A DNA stretch of 16,179 nucleotides from Chromera velia. Its lineage: Eukaryota > Sar > Chromeraceae. Each line of letters opens with the position of its first letter. Position 1 is the stretch's first letter. The stretch spans positions 1 to 16,179 of the forward strand of contig JAHBMJ010002759.1 of assembly GCA_018398765.1 (NCBI GenBank), read 5' to 3'. Of the stretch, positions 8,639-16,179 are shown piece after piece. Made by a program: the position numbers and the translations under genes. Under the pieces are notes generated by a model. The model did no database searches and had not been told where the DNA came from. It saw nothing but the letters and a program-made list of their open reading frames with translations.

Positions 8639-11514
8639 TCACTCAAACAGACAAAAGAAGAAGACAGACAAAATAAACGCAACCGACCCCCTCCACCAGG
8701 CGCTCTCAATGTCCTCCTCCTCACCGCTCCCCTTGGTCGTCAGCAGAGGTCCACTCGTGTCACCCCCGCGCTCAGAATTCTCATCGGCAGAGGTCGCGTC
8801 TTCGGAGGGCAGCTCGGATCCTTTCCGGGACACACCCCCTTTTTCCTTTTCAGCCTCTCTCTCCTGCTTCCCCCCCGTGTTTCCAATGCTGCAGGTCCCC
8901 CCCGTCATTCTCCACACCCGCCCGCTGTCCCTGTCCACTCCCACAGAGACCCCGTAGGCTCGGCGATGCCAACGACGGAAAGCAAGAGCCATCTCGTCGC
9001 ACTGCAGCTCTCACAATTCATGCACAGACACAAAAAGTGCTCCTTTTCTCTCCTACTGTGCACACACGGACAAACGGAGACGCACGAATCCAGGCACGCA
9101 GGCAGGCAGGCACACGTGTGTAGAGACAAAACAAATCGACGAGAGAGAAGAGACAAACATCTAGTATCTTTCCCCTGACTTTGTCTGGCTTGATCTTTGT
9201 GACTTTCTGTCTGGCTACATCTGGTTACATCTGGCTCTATCTGGTGATATGTCGTGCTTGTTTTTTAATTCGGCTCGCTCTGTGTGGCTTCATTCAAAAG
9301 AAAATGAATCGAAACGGAACGAAGGAAGACCGATTGAGGAGCTAGGAGTAAAAACGAAATGATCCAGCACTAAGAAAGTAGCTTCCAGAAACCAAATTTC
9401 CATTTCTCTAACTCTTCTTTCCAGACCCTCGCCTGCTCACCCAACTACCCACATGCATGCATACCTGGATGGGTGTGGAGATCACAGGTGCTCCCTCGAT
9501 CATATTTCTCTGCTGTGCCATCAAGGCCTCCATGTCCTGCTGCACGACGTGAAGGTCCAGTTCCTTCGCCATGGTGGGGATCAAGTTGAGAATCCAACCC
9601 CAGTTTCGGAAGGACACGAAAATGTGGCGGGTCTGTCCGGGGGCTGTGGGGACGTTGTAGAAAAACATGTGCAGCTTCCAGTCGATGTCCTTTCTGGTCA
9701 CGATCACTTCAGACACACAGGGCGCACGCCAGCGAGTGAGCATGTCAACGTCTTTGCCCAGGGTCTTCCCACCGTATTCCAAAAAACCCTGCAGACTCGA
9801 TAGCCAGTACATACGTCACATGTCAATAGACACAAAACGGGACCAGATCTCTCTGTTGTGTGCATCCATTTGTACGGCCGTCGAAGAGAGGAGCATACCT
9901 TGACTGGACGAGAAAAGAACGAAAGCCAATAAGATATCAACAACTAGACTCCCAGACCTTCTCCCTTCCTTCGTCCCTTCTTTCCTTTCTGACAGCTACG
10001 GCAATCTGACGACCGACCGACCTCCAGGCCTCCCTCAATCGCTTTGTAGGAGAGTTTCATGGGCTCCGCGTCTTTACGGCTGCACATCAGCGTTCGTAAA
10101 GTGCATACAGAGAGACAGAAAATAGTCTGCATGAGTCGCGTTCTGTTCTTTCTCTTCTTTCACGCCTTTCGATTAGTTGGCAGAAAGAATAAAGGGGGAC
10201 AGGGGAGCGGGGGGGGAAGAAAGAAATGGGCGAGGAAGGAAGAGAGGCGTACCTGTTGAAAGCTCCGTCGTGTGCAAACGGAGTGTGGGCGAGGTCCATC
10301 AAGTTCTCCGTCTGCAGGCATCCATGCAGGCCGAAGGAGAGCCAGACAGTCAAGATGGATGACGATCGGAAAGAAGGTTATTCGAACGAAGACCCCTCTG
10401 CCTCCCTCCCTCCCTCCCTTCATTCAATGAACTTTCACGCAGTCGAATACTACCAATCAGGCTGCTGTTCCTCCCTCCCTCCATTTTCGTCTTCCTCCGT
10501 CTCGCCCCCGCGCCCCTAAATCCCAAAATCTCATTTATCCGGTCCTTGTACGCAACGAACATTTGTCTCTGACTCTCCGCACACCGTCTTCTTGACAGAG
10601 AGTCTGTCCAGATTGGTTCGAACATTTCAGACACGATGCAAAAAGCACACCCCCTCATGCACTCACCCAGAGCGCGGAGTCCACAGGCAGATCCACGCAC
10701 ACGCCCCTCCTGTGCATCTTCTTGTCGTGGAACACAGGCTCGTCTGGGACCTTCGACAAGTCTGCTTTCTCAGGGGGGCCTGCATGTGAACAGGCAGGGA
10801 GAAGAAGGGGGAAACGGATACATGGGGAGACTAAAAGAACAAAGCTGTCAGGATGGATTGCATGCTTGAAACGGCAGTTATTTCAGCAGGCGGAAAATGA
10901 GGCGCATGTTTGTAAGGGGTGATCAAAAAGTCCAAAAAAATGAGAGAAGGTAATGCAAGTAGACCTACACCAATCCTCAACGCACTTCAACAAACATAGC
11001 CAATATCACACTGACCTGGCCAAACCCACACGAGGCCGTTCTGCTCGACACACGGGAAGGATTTCACGCAAGCGTTGGACGGGATGGACCCTCCCTTGGG
11101 CAGCGAAGGAATCTTGACGCACGCACCGCTCCCGTCAAACTGCCACCCGTGGTAGAAGCACTCCACCTTCCCATCCACTATACGAGCAGTGGACAGCCTC
11201 ACGTTCTTGTGGCAGCACCTGTCGTGAAGGCATCGCACCTCTCCATCGGCATCTCTGAAGATGATAACAGGCTCGCCCAGAATCCGGACAGCAGAAGGTT
11301 TTTTGTCGGTCACATCCTCACCAAGAGCCTGCATGCAGACATGGGGGGAGGGAGGGCATCCAAAGACGGAGACAGGAATGCAACACGGCTTTGCAGAGAA
11401 GCCAGGCGTCAGATCACGCGCAAGGAGCCTCACCAGAGGATACCAGTAGCTACGAAGGTCGGTGTCAACGTGTCTAAGAAACTTCTTAGATGCGGCTCCA
11501 GAGAGAGAAGCCAT
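8639..11514 (-). CDS. Rieske non-haem iron oxygenase, PAO/Tic55-like, seven exons
   Basis: Exons on minus: 11514-11434, 11328-11016, 10779-10667, 10311-10253, 10079-10022, 9788-9465, 9001-8639. Each border is GT-AG, phases agree, and the product is 436 residues. The Rieske [2Fe-2S] ligands are C65-x-H67 and C84-x2-H87 (CCHKNVRLS ... CFYHGWQFDG). WVWPG follows near residue 130. The mononuclear iron site is D175-x2-H178-x4-H183 (NLMDLAHTPFAH), carried by the 59-base exon 4. D293 in QQDMEALMAQQ is the likely third ligand. Family members (pheophorbide a oxygenase, Tic55, related Rieske oxygenases) add oxygen using electrons from ferredoxin or a reductase. The last exon adds an acidic, Gly-rich linker and a hydrophobic end (residues 421-436) that may anchor in a membrane, as C-terminal segments do in PAO and Tic55. 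Start: the first Met close to the Rieske domain is used; an in-frame ATG at 11643 would add 43 residues. No plastid signal or transit peptide is evident with either start. The exact substrate cannot be told. Confidence 0.85.
9211..9250. repeat. Short 10-bp tandem repeat in intron 6
   Basis: Four units of the type CTGGCTACAT/CTGGTTACAT/CTGGCTCTAT/CTGGTGATAT lie in intron 6 of the Rieske gene. No function is suggested. Confidence 0.7.
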
Positions 11515-12483
11515 TCTTCTGGAAAGATGGATGGATCGGGCGAGACGCCAAGTGAAGATTCGATCGAAAGAGATTGAATCGAACAGCGGTTCGATTCTTT
11601 GACTTCTGCGCGGAGAAAGTTCCAGACTTCGTCCGAAAGTCAACTCAGCACTACAACGAAGGTTTCGAAATATGTAGATCTAGCAGCCCGTTCTAGAAAT
11701 AGAGGTGGAAAACCTTACTACATATCATCGACTTTTTTGCAGACCGTATATCGCCCACGGGATACACCCAACCAGTTGGGTGAGTGCCTCGGGGGGCCAT
11801 TTAGGGGGTCCGCTCATATTTGATTGGTGCACACCATCGGGGGCTTAGGCATGTCTTGTGTGCTGCCATGGGGCGGGGGCCACGGCAACACGCGCGCGTG
11901 AACACCAAATTTAAATATAATGCTGTCGATGCATGCAAGAATACCCGATTAATTATAGTGGAAATGACGCACGCGCAGTGACGCACGCACGTCGAGATCC
12001 GATTTCTGCCGCATATTTAAGCGTTACATCGATCTCCCCCCCCAAAATTTGAAGAGCGCGATATGCGACTGCGTGCGTTCTCAGGGCCTCTCGGCTGAGC
12101 CCAGCAAAGCTGAGCTGCCCCCCGAGGCGATGCAGCTTCCCGATACAGGCCACTTGAGGGATGCTTGAGGGGCACAAAAAAAAAACTCTCAGACCCCTAT
12201 AGCTTAAAATTGGTGCGAACGCCCAGCAGTGACGAATTGGCAAAGGATGTTTGTGCTTTCCGGGGCCAAAGCGCGCCGCGCAACACTGCAACAGCACGCA
12301 ATCCAATCCTGATTCACACTGAAGTTCACAAATCCTCCCTACAGCTTTCTTGCCTCTCAAATTGGCTCATACTGGTTCACCTGAATTCCTGCGCTTATCT
12401 GTGCCTGGTGCTGTTCATAGACTCCTCTAAGCAGGCAAGAAGTGTTTGTTTGAATCTGCCTTGCTGAAAACGACTCAACCAAA
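11515..12483. other. Divergent intergenic region with likely promoters of both flanking genes
   Basis: It lies between the 5' end of the minus-strand Rieske gene and the 5' end of the plus-strand Cys-rich gene. It contains an 18-bp inverted repeat (11765-11782), AT-rich patches with TTTAAATATA near 11910 and CATATTTAAG near 12010, a GACGCACGC direct repeat near 11965-11990 and TGCATGCA at about 11930. No TATA box or start site can be fixed. Two parts could be 5' UTR: up to 11643 on minus and the end before 12484 on plus. Confidence 0.45.
11765..11782. promoter_or_regulatory. Perfect 8-bp inverted repeat, possible operator
   Basis: CACCCAAC-CA-GTTGGGTG is a perfect inverted repeat with a 2-base centre. 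It lies about 250 bases upstream of the Rieske start and 700 upstream of the Cys-rich gene, in the only divergent promoter region of the window. Dimeric transcription factors bind such sites, but no factor is assigned. Confidence 0.35.
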
Positions 12484-12825
12484 ATGAGGGCCGCCAGACT
12501 CATTCTCTCTGTGGTCGCTTGTGCTGCGACAACTTCCTTGAGTGCCCCTTCCTCTCCTGCACCTCAAGTCCAGACGTACCCTGAAAGAAGTCTACTCCGC
12601 AGGCGACTTGCCGGCTGCCTCTTTTGCACACATGACAACTACCATCCGGGACCTGCTCAGCTTATTGGAGGTCCTGGAGACGACTGCGACAAATGTCTTG
12701 AATCGTATATGTTGAAGTACGATACCTGCACTTTCGTCCAGCAGAGACCGGCAGAAGACTGCAGAAGCAACTTCGCCCAGGAGCTCGAGAACTGTCGGGC
12801 ACTCTGTGCTTCTGGGATCCATTGA
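12484..12825 (+). CDS. Small secreted eight-cysteine protein
   Basis: This single-exon frame of 113 residues starts with ATG in a good eukaryotic context (CAACCAAAATGAGG). Residues 1-21 form a typical signal peptide: a basic start, a hydrophobic core LILSVVACAA and small residues near the cut. A Pro/Ser linker and a polybasic stretch LLRRRLAG (residues 38-44) follow, which may be a propeptide cleavage site. The mature part has eight cysteines (45, 48, 68, 71, 82, 93, 104, 108), spaced C-x2-C-x19-C-x2-C-x10-C-x10-C-x10-C-x3-C, enough for four disulphides. I do not recognise the family. Export to the cell surface, an endomembrane compartment or outside is inferred from the signal peptide. It has no hydrophobic anchor after the signal. 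Confidence 0.75.
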   Translation: MRAARLILSVVACAATTSLSAPSSPAPQVQTYPERSLLRRRLAGCLFCTHDNYHPGPAQLIGGPGDDCDKCLESYMLKYDTCTFVQQRPAEDCRSNFAQELENCRALCASGIH

Positions 12826-13386
12826 GAGCGTCTCATGCTGCATTACTTCCACGAAATGGAACTATTTGTTGGTAGTCCATGTCTTGAAAGCAACGCCGTC
12901 TCCAGTGTACATTCGCGTCTCCTGTAAATGAACCTTGCATGCGTGATTGCGGCGCTTCTGAACACTCTGTACGATATGTGATCAGTGGACTGTGTTGCCT
13001 TTAAGCGTATATCAGCCGTGATGTTCACCTCTCCTGAATATCTCCTCATCTGCTGAACTGTCCAGCAACTCCACTCTGTCTCCTGCGTTCTTCCTTCCTC
13101 ACCCAGCTTTTTGATATCCTTTCTATCCCTGCCCCACCTGCATTCTTCCTGGCCTTTGCTCTCACACTGCCTCCTCTTAAATGTGCTTCTTGCACTGTCG
13201 CTCCACTGTCCACGGCGCTTGCATCTTTTCGGGCGCCCTTCTTGCTCTATCCGTTTCATCAGACAGTCGCTGTACGTTCTGAATCCTTGTCGCCTCTGCC
13301 CGTGTCCCTCCCACCCGCCGAGTTCTTTGCACCCCACGTTCTCTCCTCCTACTGTGTTGCCATCAGTGAGTACCCCCCCACAAGTC
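12826..13386. other. 3' flank of the Cys-rich gene
   Basis: There is no supported gene. The plus strand is pyrimidine-rich (CCTC, TTCTTCC) towards the CTGT satellite. Frames here on minus continue into the satellite and are repeat artefacts. Confidence 0.45.
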
Positions 13387-13390
13387 TGCT

Positions 13391-13421
<31 letters not shown>

Positions 13422-13756
13422 GCCTGTCTGTCTGTCTGTCTGTCTGTCTGACATACAGTCTGTCTGTCTGCGCGCCAAAAGAAAAGAAGAAAACAGAAGA
13501 GAATGAAAGGAAGGCTCTGTTTGTTCGTCTGTGTCTGTCTGTCTGTGTCTGCTTGTCTGTGTGTCTGTCTGTCTGTCTGTCTGTCTGTCTGCCTGTCTGT
13601 CCGAAAGAAAGGAAGCGATTCGGAAAAAGTGAAGTGAAGAAAAGACGATATAGTCTGTCTGGCTGTCTGTCTGTATGAAGAAAAGGAGGGAGAGGGAAAA
13701 AAGTATAATCTGTCTTTCTGTCTGTCTGAGAAGAAGGAAGAAGAAGAAACATATAC

Positions 13757-13795
<39 letters not shown>

Positions 13796-13819
13796 GTGTC
13801 TGAGAAGAAAATACATACA

Positions 13820-13851
<32 letters not shown>
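13387..13851. repeat. (CTGT)n satellite with purine spacers, higher-order pattern
   Basis: Blocks of CTGT (about 13388-13450, 13530-13600, 13655-13675, 13712-13728, 13758-13800, 13820-13850) alternate with purine-rich spacers such as AGAAGAAGGAAG. Spacers often end in ATA(T/C)A(G) just before the next GTCTG (13453, 13649, 13752, 13814). Long minus-strand frames reading DRQTDRQT are artefacts. Confidence 0.92.
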
Positions 13852-13991
13852 TTCTGCCTGCCTCGCAGTGCCCGACGCTGCACGTGCGTCTATCTGCCGT
13901 CTGTCCAATTTGACAATAAGTCCAGAGAAGGAAAGGAAAGAACACATAGTTTATCTGCCTCAGTGGCTGTCTGTCTGGTCACCCCCGGGCC

Positions 13992-14032
13992 GCTGACTGA
14001 CTGGCCGGCTGAGGCCCGGCTCTTCAGTCAGC
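13992..14032. repeat. Strong GC-rich hairpin
   Basis: Perfect 9-bp arms GCTGACTGA (13992-14000) and TCAGTCAGC (14024-14032) enclose a second stem, GCCGGC (14004-14009) against GCCCGGC (14014-14020, one bulge), with loop TGAG. It sits between the CTGT satellite and an AT-rich patch. Confidence 0.7.
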
Positions 14033-14059
14033 TTGTTTCCTACCAAAATCACCTGACCC

Positions 14060-14280
14060 TTCCTATAAAAGTGCATGTACAAAAAAAGTGTGTAAGACAT
14101 ACATTCAATCTCTAATTGATAATGATGTCAATTTTTTATACACTTTTAATTTTTGATATCAATTTTTGTATAATTTTTTTCCGTCAACTACTAGGTCAAC
14201 TATAAAGAGTTATAGAAGGTCAAACTGAGAACGTTTATATTAAATTAAAGTCAAGCTAGAAGTCAAGTCAAGATGTGTAA
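14060..14280. other. AT-rich patch with a 31-bp direct repeat
   Basis: GATGTCAATTTTTTATACAC (14124) and GATATCAATTTTTGTATAAT (14155) start similar units with a 31-base period. Further on, AGGTCAA/AGTCAAG words recur (14190-14275). No frame of note is present. Confidence 0.55.
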
Positions 14281-14533
14281 GCACTGATATATTCCACTTC
14301 CCATTGATAGCTTGTGTGGCAGTGACGGCACACAGAGTTCCATCGATGTGACGCATGCACGATCGGGCACAAAGAGGCACGGGCGGCCACACCACCCGCA
14401 GCACGCCTGTATACAGACGTATATGGAGCACGGCGCTCCCACCATTCCATTATACAACGTCTCGGCACGTACGCCTGAACAAATATTGATTGATGATCGA
14501 GTGTCAGCCTGCTGCATCTCTACTGTGAGCTCT

Positions 14534-14634
14534 GCCTAGTAAGTTGATCACTAGGCGCCGCACATAGAAAAAAAAAAAAAAGAAAAAAAAAAGTTGGGAA
14601 GGCCTATTTTTTTTTTTTCTTAATTTTTTTATTT
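14534..14634. repeat. Hairpin followed by poly-A / poly-T inverted repeat
   Basis: Perfect 7-bp arms GCCTAGT (14534-14540) and ACTAGGC (14550-14556) with a 9-base loop are followed after 11 bases by A14-G-A10 (14568-14592). Then, after about 14 bases, comes a T-rich run (14607-14634) that can pair with the A run. It may be the tail of a retroposed sequence or an AT-terminal foldback element. Confidence 0.5.
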
Positions 14635-14639
14635 CAAGT

Positions 14640-14964
14640 GTCCGCGATGGTGAAAAAAGGCATTCCTTTCTGCATCGTGTGGAATAGGGATCAGTTTGGA
14701 CCTTTATTTGAAGAAAGCGATCACTCTTTGCACTGGTTTTCTTCCTCTGCCCTGGTTTTGAATCCCTCCCCCCACATCTTGTTCTTCTATTCCCCCTCAG
14801 CCCTACAGACTCGTAACGATGTGAGCGTCTGAGTGACAATAAGTGGTTCCATGTGTCAGAATGGAATGAGCCGCGCACATGCCGAGCCTAGCCGCATGCA
14901 TGGCGTCGCGCCGTCTATGAGTCAATACACATGCAATGCAAGTCTATGCAGGTCAGTCAGTCTG
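14640..14964. other. Spacer, short open frame only
   Basis: A 64-codon frame on plus (14638-14832) has no motif and no splice support. Nothing else can be supported. Confidence 0.35.
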
Positions 14965-14985
14965 AAAGCAATAGAGCATTGCTTT
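14965..14985. repeat. Perfect 8-bp hairpin
   Basis: AAAGCAAT (14965-14972) and ATTGCTTT (14978-14985) flank the loop AGAGC. It lies just before the tRNA-like remnant. Confidence 0.6.
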
Positions 14986-15003
14986 AGAGGGAAGTACGAA
15001 CCT

Positions 15004-15075
15004 TGCATGAGAGAACTTGAACTTACGACCTATGAGCTCCGTTATGCTAGCCAACTAACTACCATTCTCCAACGT
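15004..15075 (-). pseudogene. Degenerate tRNA-Met-like sequence
   Basis: On the minus strand the segment reads like an elongator tRNA-Met: a D arm GTTA...TAAC with GTTGGCTAGCA between, then CGGAGCTCATA with CAT at the anticodon place, then GGTCGTAAGTTCAAGTT in place of the variable loop and T arm. About seven bases that should form the 3' half of the anticodon stem are missing, the T stem has mismatches, and no good acceptor stem or T-run is present. It is best explained as a tRNA pseudogene or tRNA-derived SINE head. Confidence 0.4.
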
Positions 15076-15265
15076 GGTAGCAGAGCGGTCGACCCGCTCA
15101 GATAAGGTAGATTCGTTGACCGTCTTTGACTGGTCGAATGAAGGTGTTGTCGCATCGTTCTCAGTTGGCGATTCCCTGAAGAGCGACGCACACAGCTACC
15201 CGAAAACATTCACAGGGACTTATATCCCCGTGACAGGCTCCTTGCAGTTTCCTTTTCTTTGAAGA

Positions 15266-16179
15266 ATGTCCAATCGGATGGTCGTGATGTCTGTGACGGA
15301 TCGTTTCAGTCATTTTGTTTCGCTTGTTGAAAACTTTTTGGAGAAGTATGCGAACGTGTCTCTCAAGGAGGTGCGGAAGAACGGTGAGGCCTTCTTGCAC
15401 GAGAGTCAACAACTGGTGGAGAAGCTTTCAGAGGTGGTAGGGGGCTGCCAACCGGCCGCGCCCACCCTTGAAGAGGAAGGGAAGGGCGATGAAGCAAAAC
15501 AACGTCTGACCGGAAAGAAGCCGAAAGCACGCAGGAGTCGAAGATTGACGGCAGCAGCTTGGGCCAACAAGCAAGCGGCAGAGAAGCCAATGGCATCACA
15601 GCAGCCATCACAGCAGTCACCTGGAGATCAAAAAGCCGCTTCTGTGGGGAAAGAGAAAGGGAGAGGGAGGAGAAAGCAGGAAGGGCGCATTTCATGGCGC
15701 CGTTTACCAGTAAGGTCAGAGGGTAAGAGTCGCAGTGCGGTCGCGCGATTGGGAGAAGGAGGAGGGCGACTGCAGTCAGAAGGGCGGGGGTTTGGGAACA
15801 GCATCCAAGGCTCTCGTATGAATGTTCCGAGCGCTGTCGCCACGAGACAGGCAGGATTTGAGCCGCATGATATTTTGAACGGCCGAGGTGACAGTATGCG
15901 GTTGCGTGGCTCACCGCACGATGGCCTGGCGGGTGAGAACACTGTGAGAGCCAGATGGGGGAGTGTGTCCCCTGGCTTTGAGACGGAGGCAGGCGTTGTG
16001 TCTGGACAGGCAGTTGATGGAGAATTCGATTTTGGCGGGATGGATGGAGATGAGTTGATGGAAGAGGGCGGTGTTGATGTGATGGAAGAGGGAGGCACGT
16101 GGAAGGAGACGCCCCACACGACATTTGATTTTCCGGTTCCGTCTCCATCAGAAGAAGTGGTGCCGATGAGGCTCGGCTT
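15266..16179 (+). CDS. Partial hydrophilic protein, open to the window end
   Basis: After an in-frame TGA (15260), the ATG at 15266 opens a frame of at least 304 codons with no stop before the window ends. Residues about 8-60 look helical and charged (VTDRFSHFVSLVENFLEKY). A Lys/Arg-rich stretch follows (GKKPKARRSRR near residue 80, KEKGRGRRKQEGR near 130), then Gln/Ser- and Gly/Arg-rich disordered sequence. An acidic end has a duplicated ELMEEGG/DVMEEGG element. It has no membrane segment or zinc motif. A basic-then-acidic disordered protein behind a helical head would fit a retroelement ORF1/Gag or a nuclear protein; neither is proven. The competing minus-strand frame (15363-16148) looks like its shadow, being Pro/Ser/Leu-rich without a domain. 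A pyrimidine-rich tract ending GAAG just before the ATG could be a 3' splice site. Confidence 0.55.
   Translation, partial: MSNRMVVMSVTDRFSHFVSLVENFLEKYANVSLKEVRKNGEAFLHESQQLVEKLSEVVGGCQPAAPTLEEEGKGDEAKQRLTGKKPKARRSRRLTAAAWANKQAAEKPMASQQPSQQSPGDQKAASVGKEKGRGRRKQEGRISWRRLPVRSEGKSRSAVARLGEGGGRLQSEGRGFGNSIQGSRMNVPSAVATRQAGFEPHDILNGRGDSMRLRGSPHDGLAGENTVRARWGSVSPGFETEAGVVSGQAVDGEFDFGGMDGDELMEEGGVDVMEEGGTWKETPHTTFDFPVPSPSEEVVPMRLG

Noticed and set aside
9896-9905. Possible 5-base micro-exon on minus between CAG and GTATGC (TCAAG)
   Set aside because: It would break the phase between exons 5 and 6 of the Rieske gene, which join in frame without it.
13387-13851. CRISPR-like alternation of repeats and spacers
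   Set aside because: Repeat blocks are CTGT microsatellites of variable length and the genome is eukaryotic; no cas genes.
12843-13947. 346- and 198-residue minus frames rich in DRQT
   Set aside because: Translation of CTGT repeats on the reverse strand.
15076-15150. Plus-strand A-box-like TAGCAGAGCGG followed by GGTCGAATG, possible tRNA-Leu
   Set aside because: Acceptor and T arms do not pair; too degenerate to call.
15363-16148. 261-residue minus-strand frame
   Set aside because: Complement of the plus frame from 15266; Pro/Ser/Leu-rich, no domain, weaker start.

Overview
This is a window of nuclear DNA from a eukaryote, most likely a protist alga. Genes are interrupted by spliceosomal GT-AG introns, long microsatellite and minisatellite blocks lie between genes, and there are no operons or ribosome binding sites. 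One gene encodes a Rieske oxygenase of the type related to chlorophyll breakdown and plastid import. Another encodes a Cys/His repeat protein of a style I associate with algal and stramenopile/alveolate genomes. TGCATGCA-type motifs are frequent. A photosynthetic alveolate such as a chromerid (Chromera-like) would fit, but this is inference and no species can be proven from the window.

Layout. 151-545 is a TGAC/TGAA minisatellite. 1158-1271 (minus) is a tRNA-like gene with a probable intron and a T-run terminator. 1862-3644 (plus) is a two-exon gene for a protein with one classical C2H2 finger followed by fifteen C-x-H-x6-C-x2-C modules, fourteen of them an exact 18-residue tandem array. 4203-4680 is a long polypurine/microsatellite block. 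4948-5859 (plus) is an unrecognised two-exon gene whose second exon changes reading frame. 6071-6950 is an AT-rich island with two copies of a palindrome-plus-short-tandem-tail signature that looks like retroposon 3' ends. 7955-8125 (plus) is a possible small Cys/His-rich exon.

8639-11514 (minus) is the best-supported gene: seven exons that join in frame to give a 436-residue Rieske/mononuclear-iron oxygenase with a hydrophobic C-terminus. Across about 970 bases of spacer that includes a perfect 18-bp inverted repeat, a divergent single-exon gene (12484-12825, plus) encodes a small secreted protein with eight cysteines. 13387-13851 is a CTGT satellite with a higher-order pattern, followed by a strong hairpin, an AT-rich patch, a hairpin plus poly-A/poly-T inverted repeat, a degenerate tRNA-Met-like sequence (minus), and an open frame that runs off the window end (15266-16179, plus).

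The genes show no shared pathway. The Rieske protein is an oxidoreductase, the C2H2/repeat protein is probably a nuclear nucleic-acid- or protein-binding factor, and the Cys-rich protein is exported. The most unusual items are the modular Cys/His repeat array with hypervariable positions, a stop-free multiple-of-three intron inside the Rieske fold, TGCATG elements clustered at splice sites, and the paired retroposon-like 3' ends.
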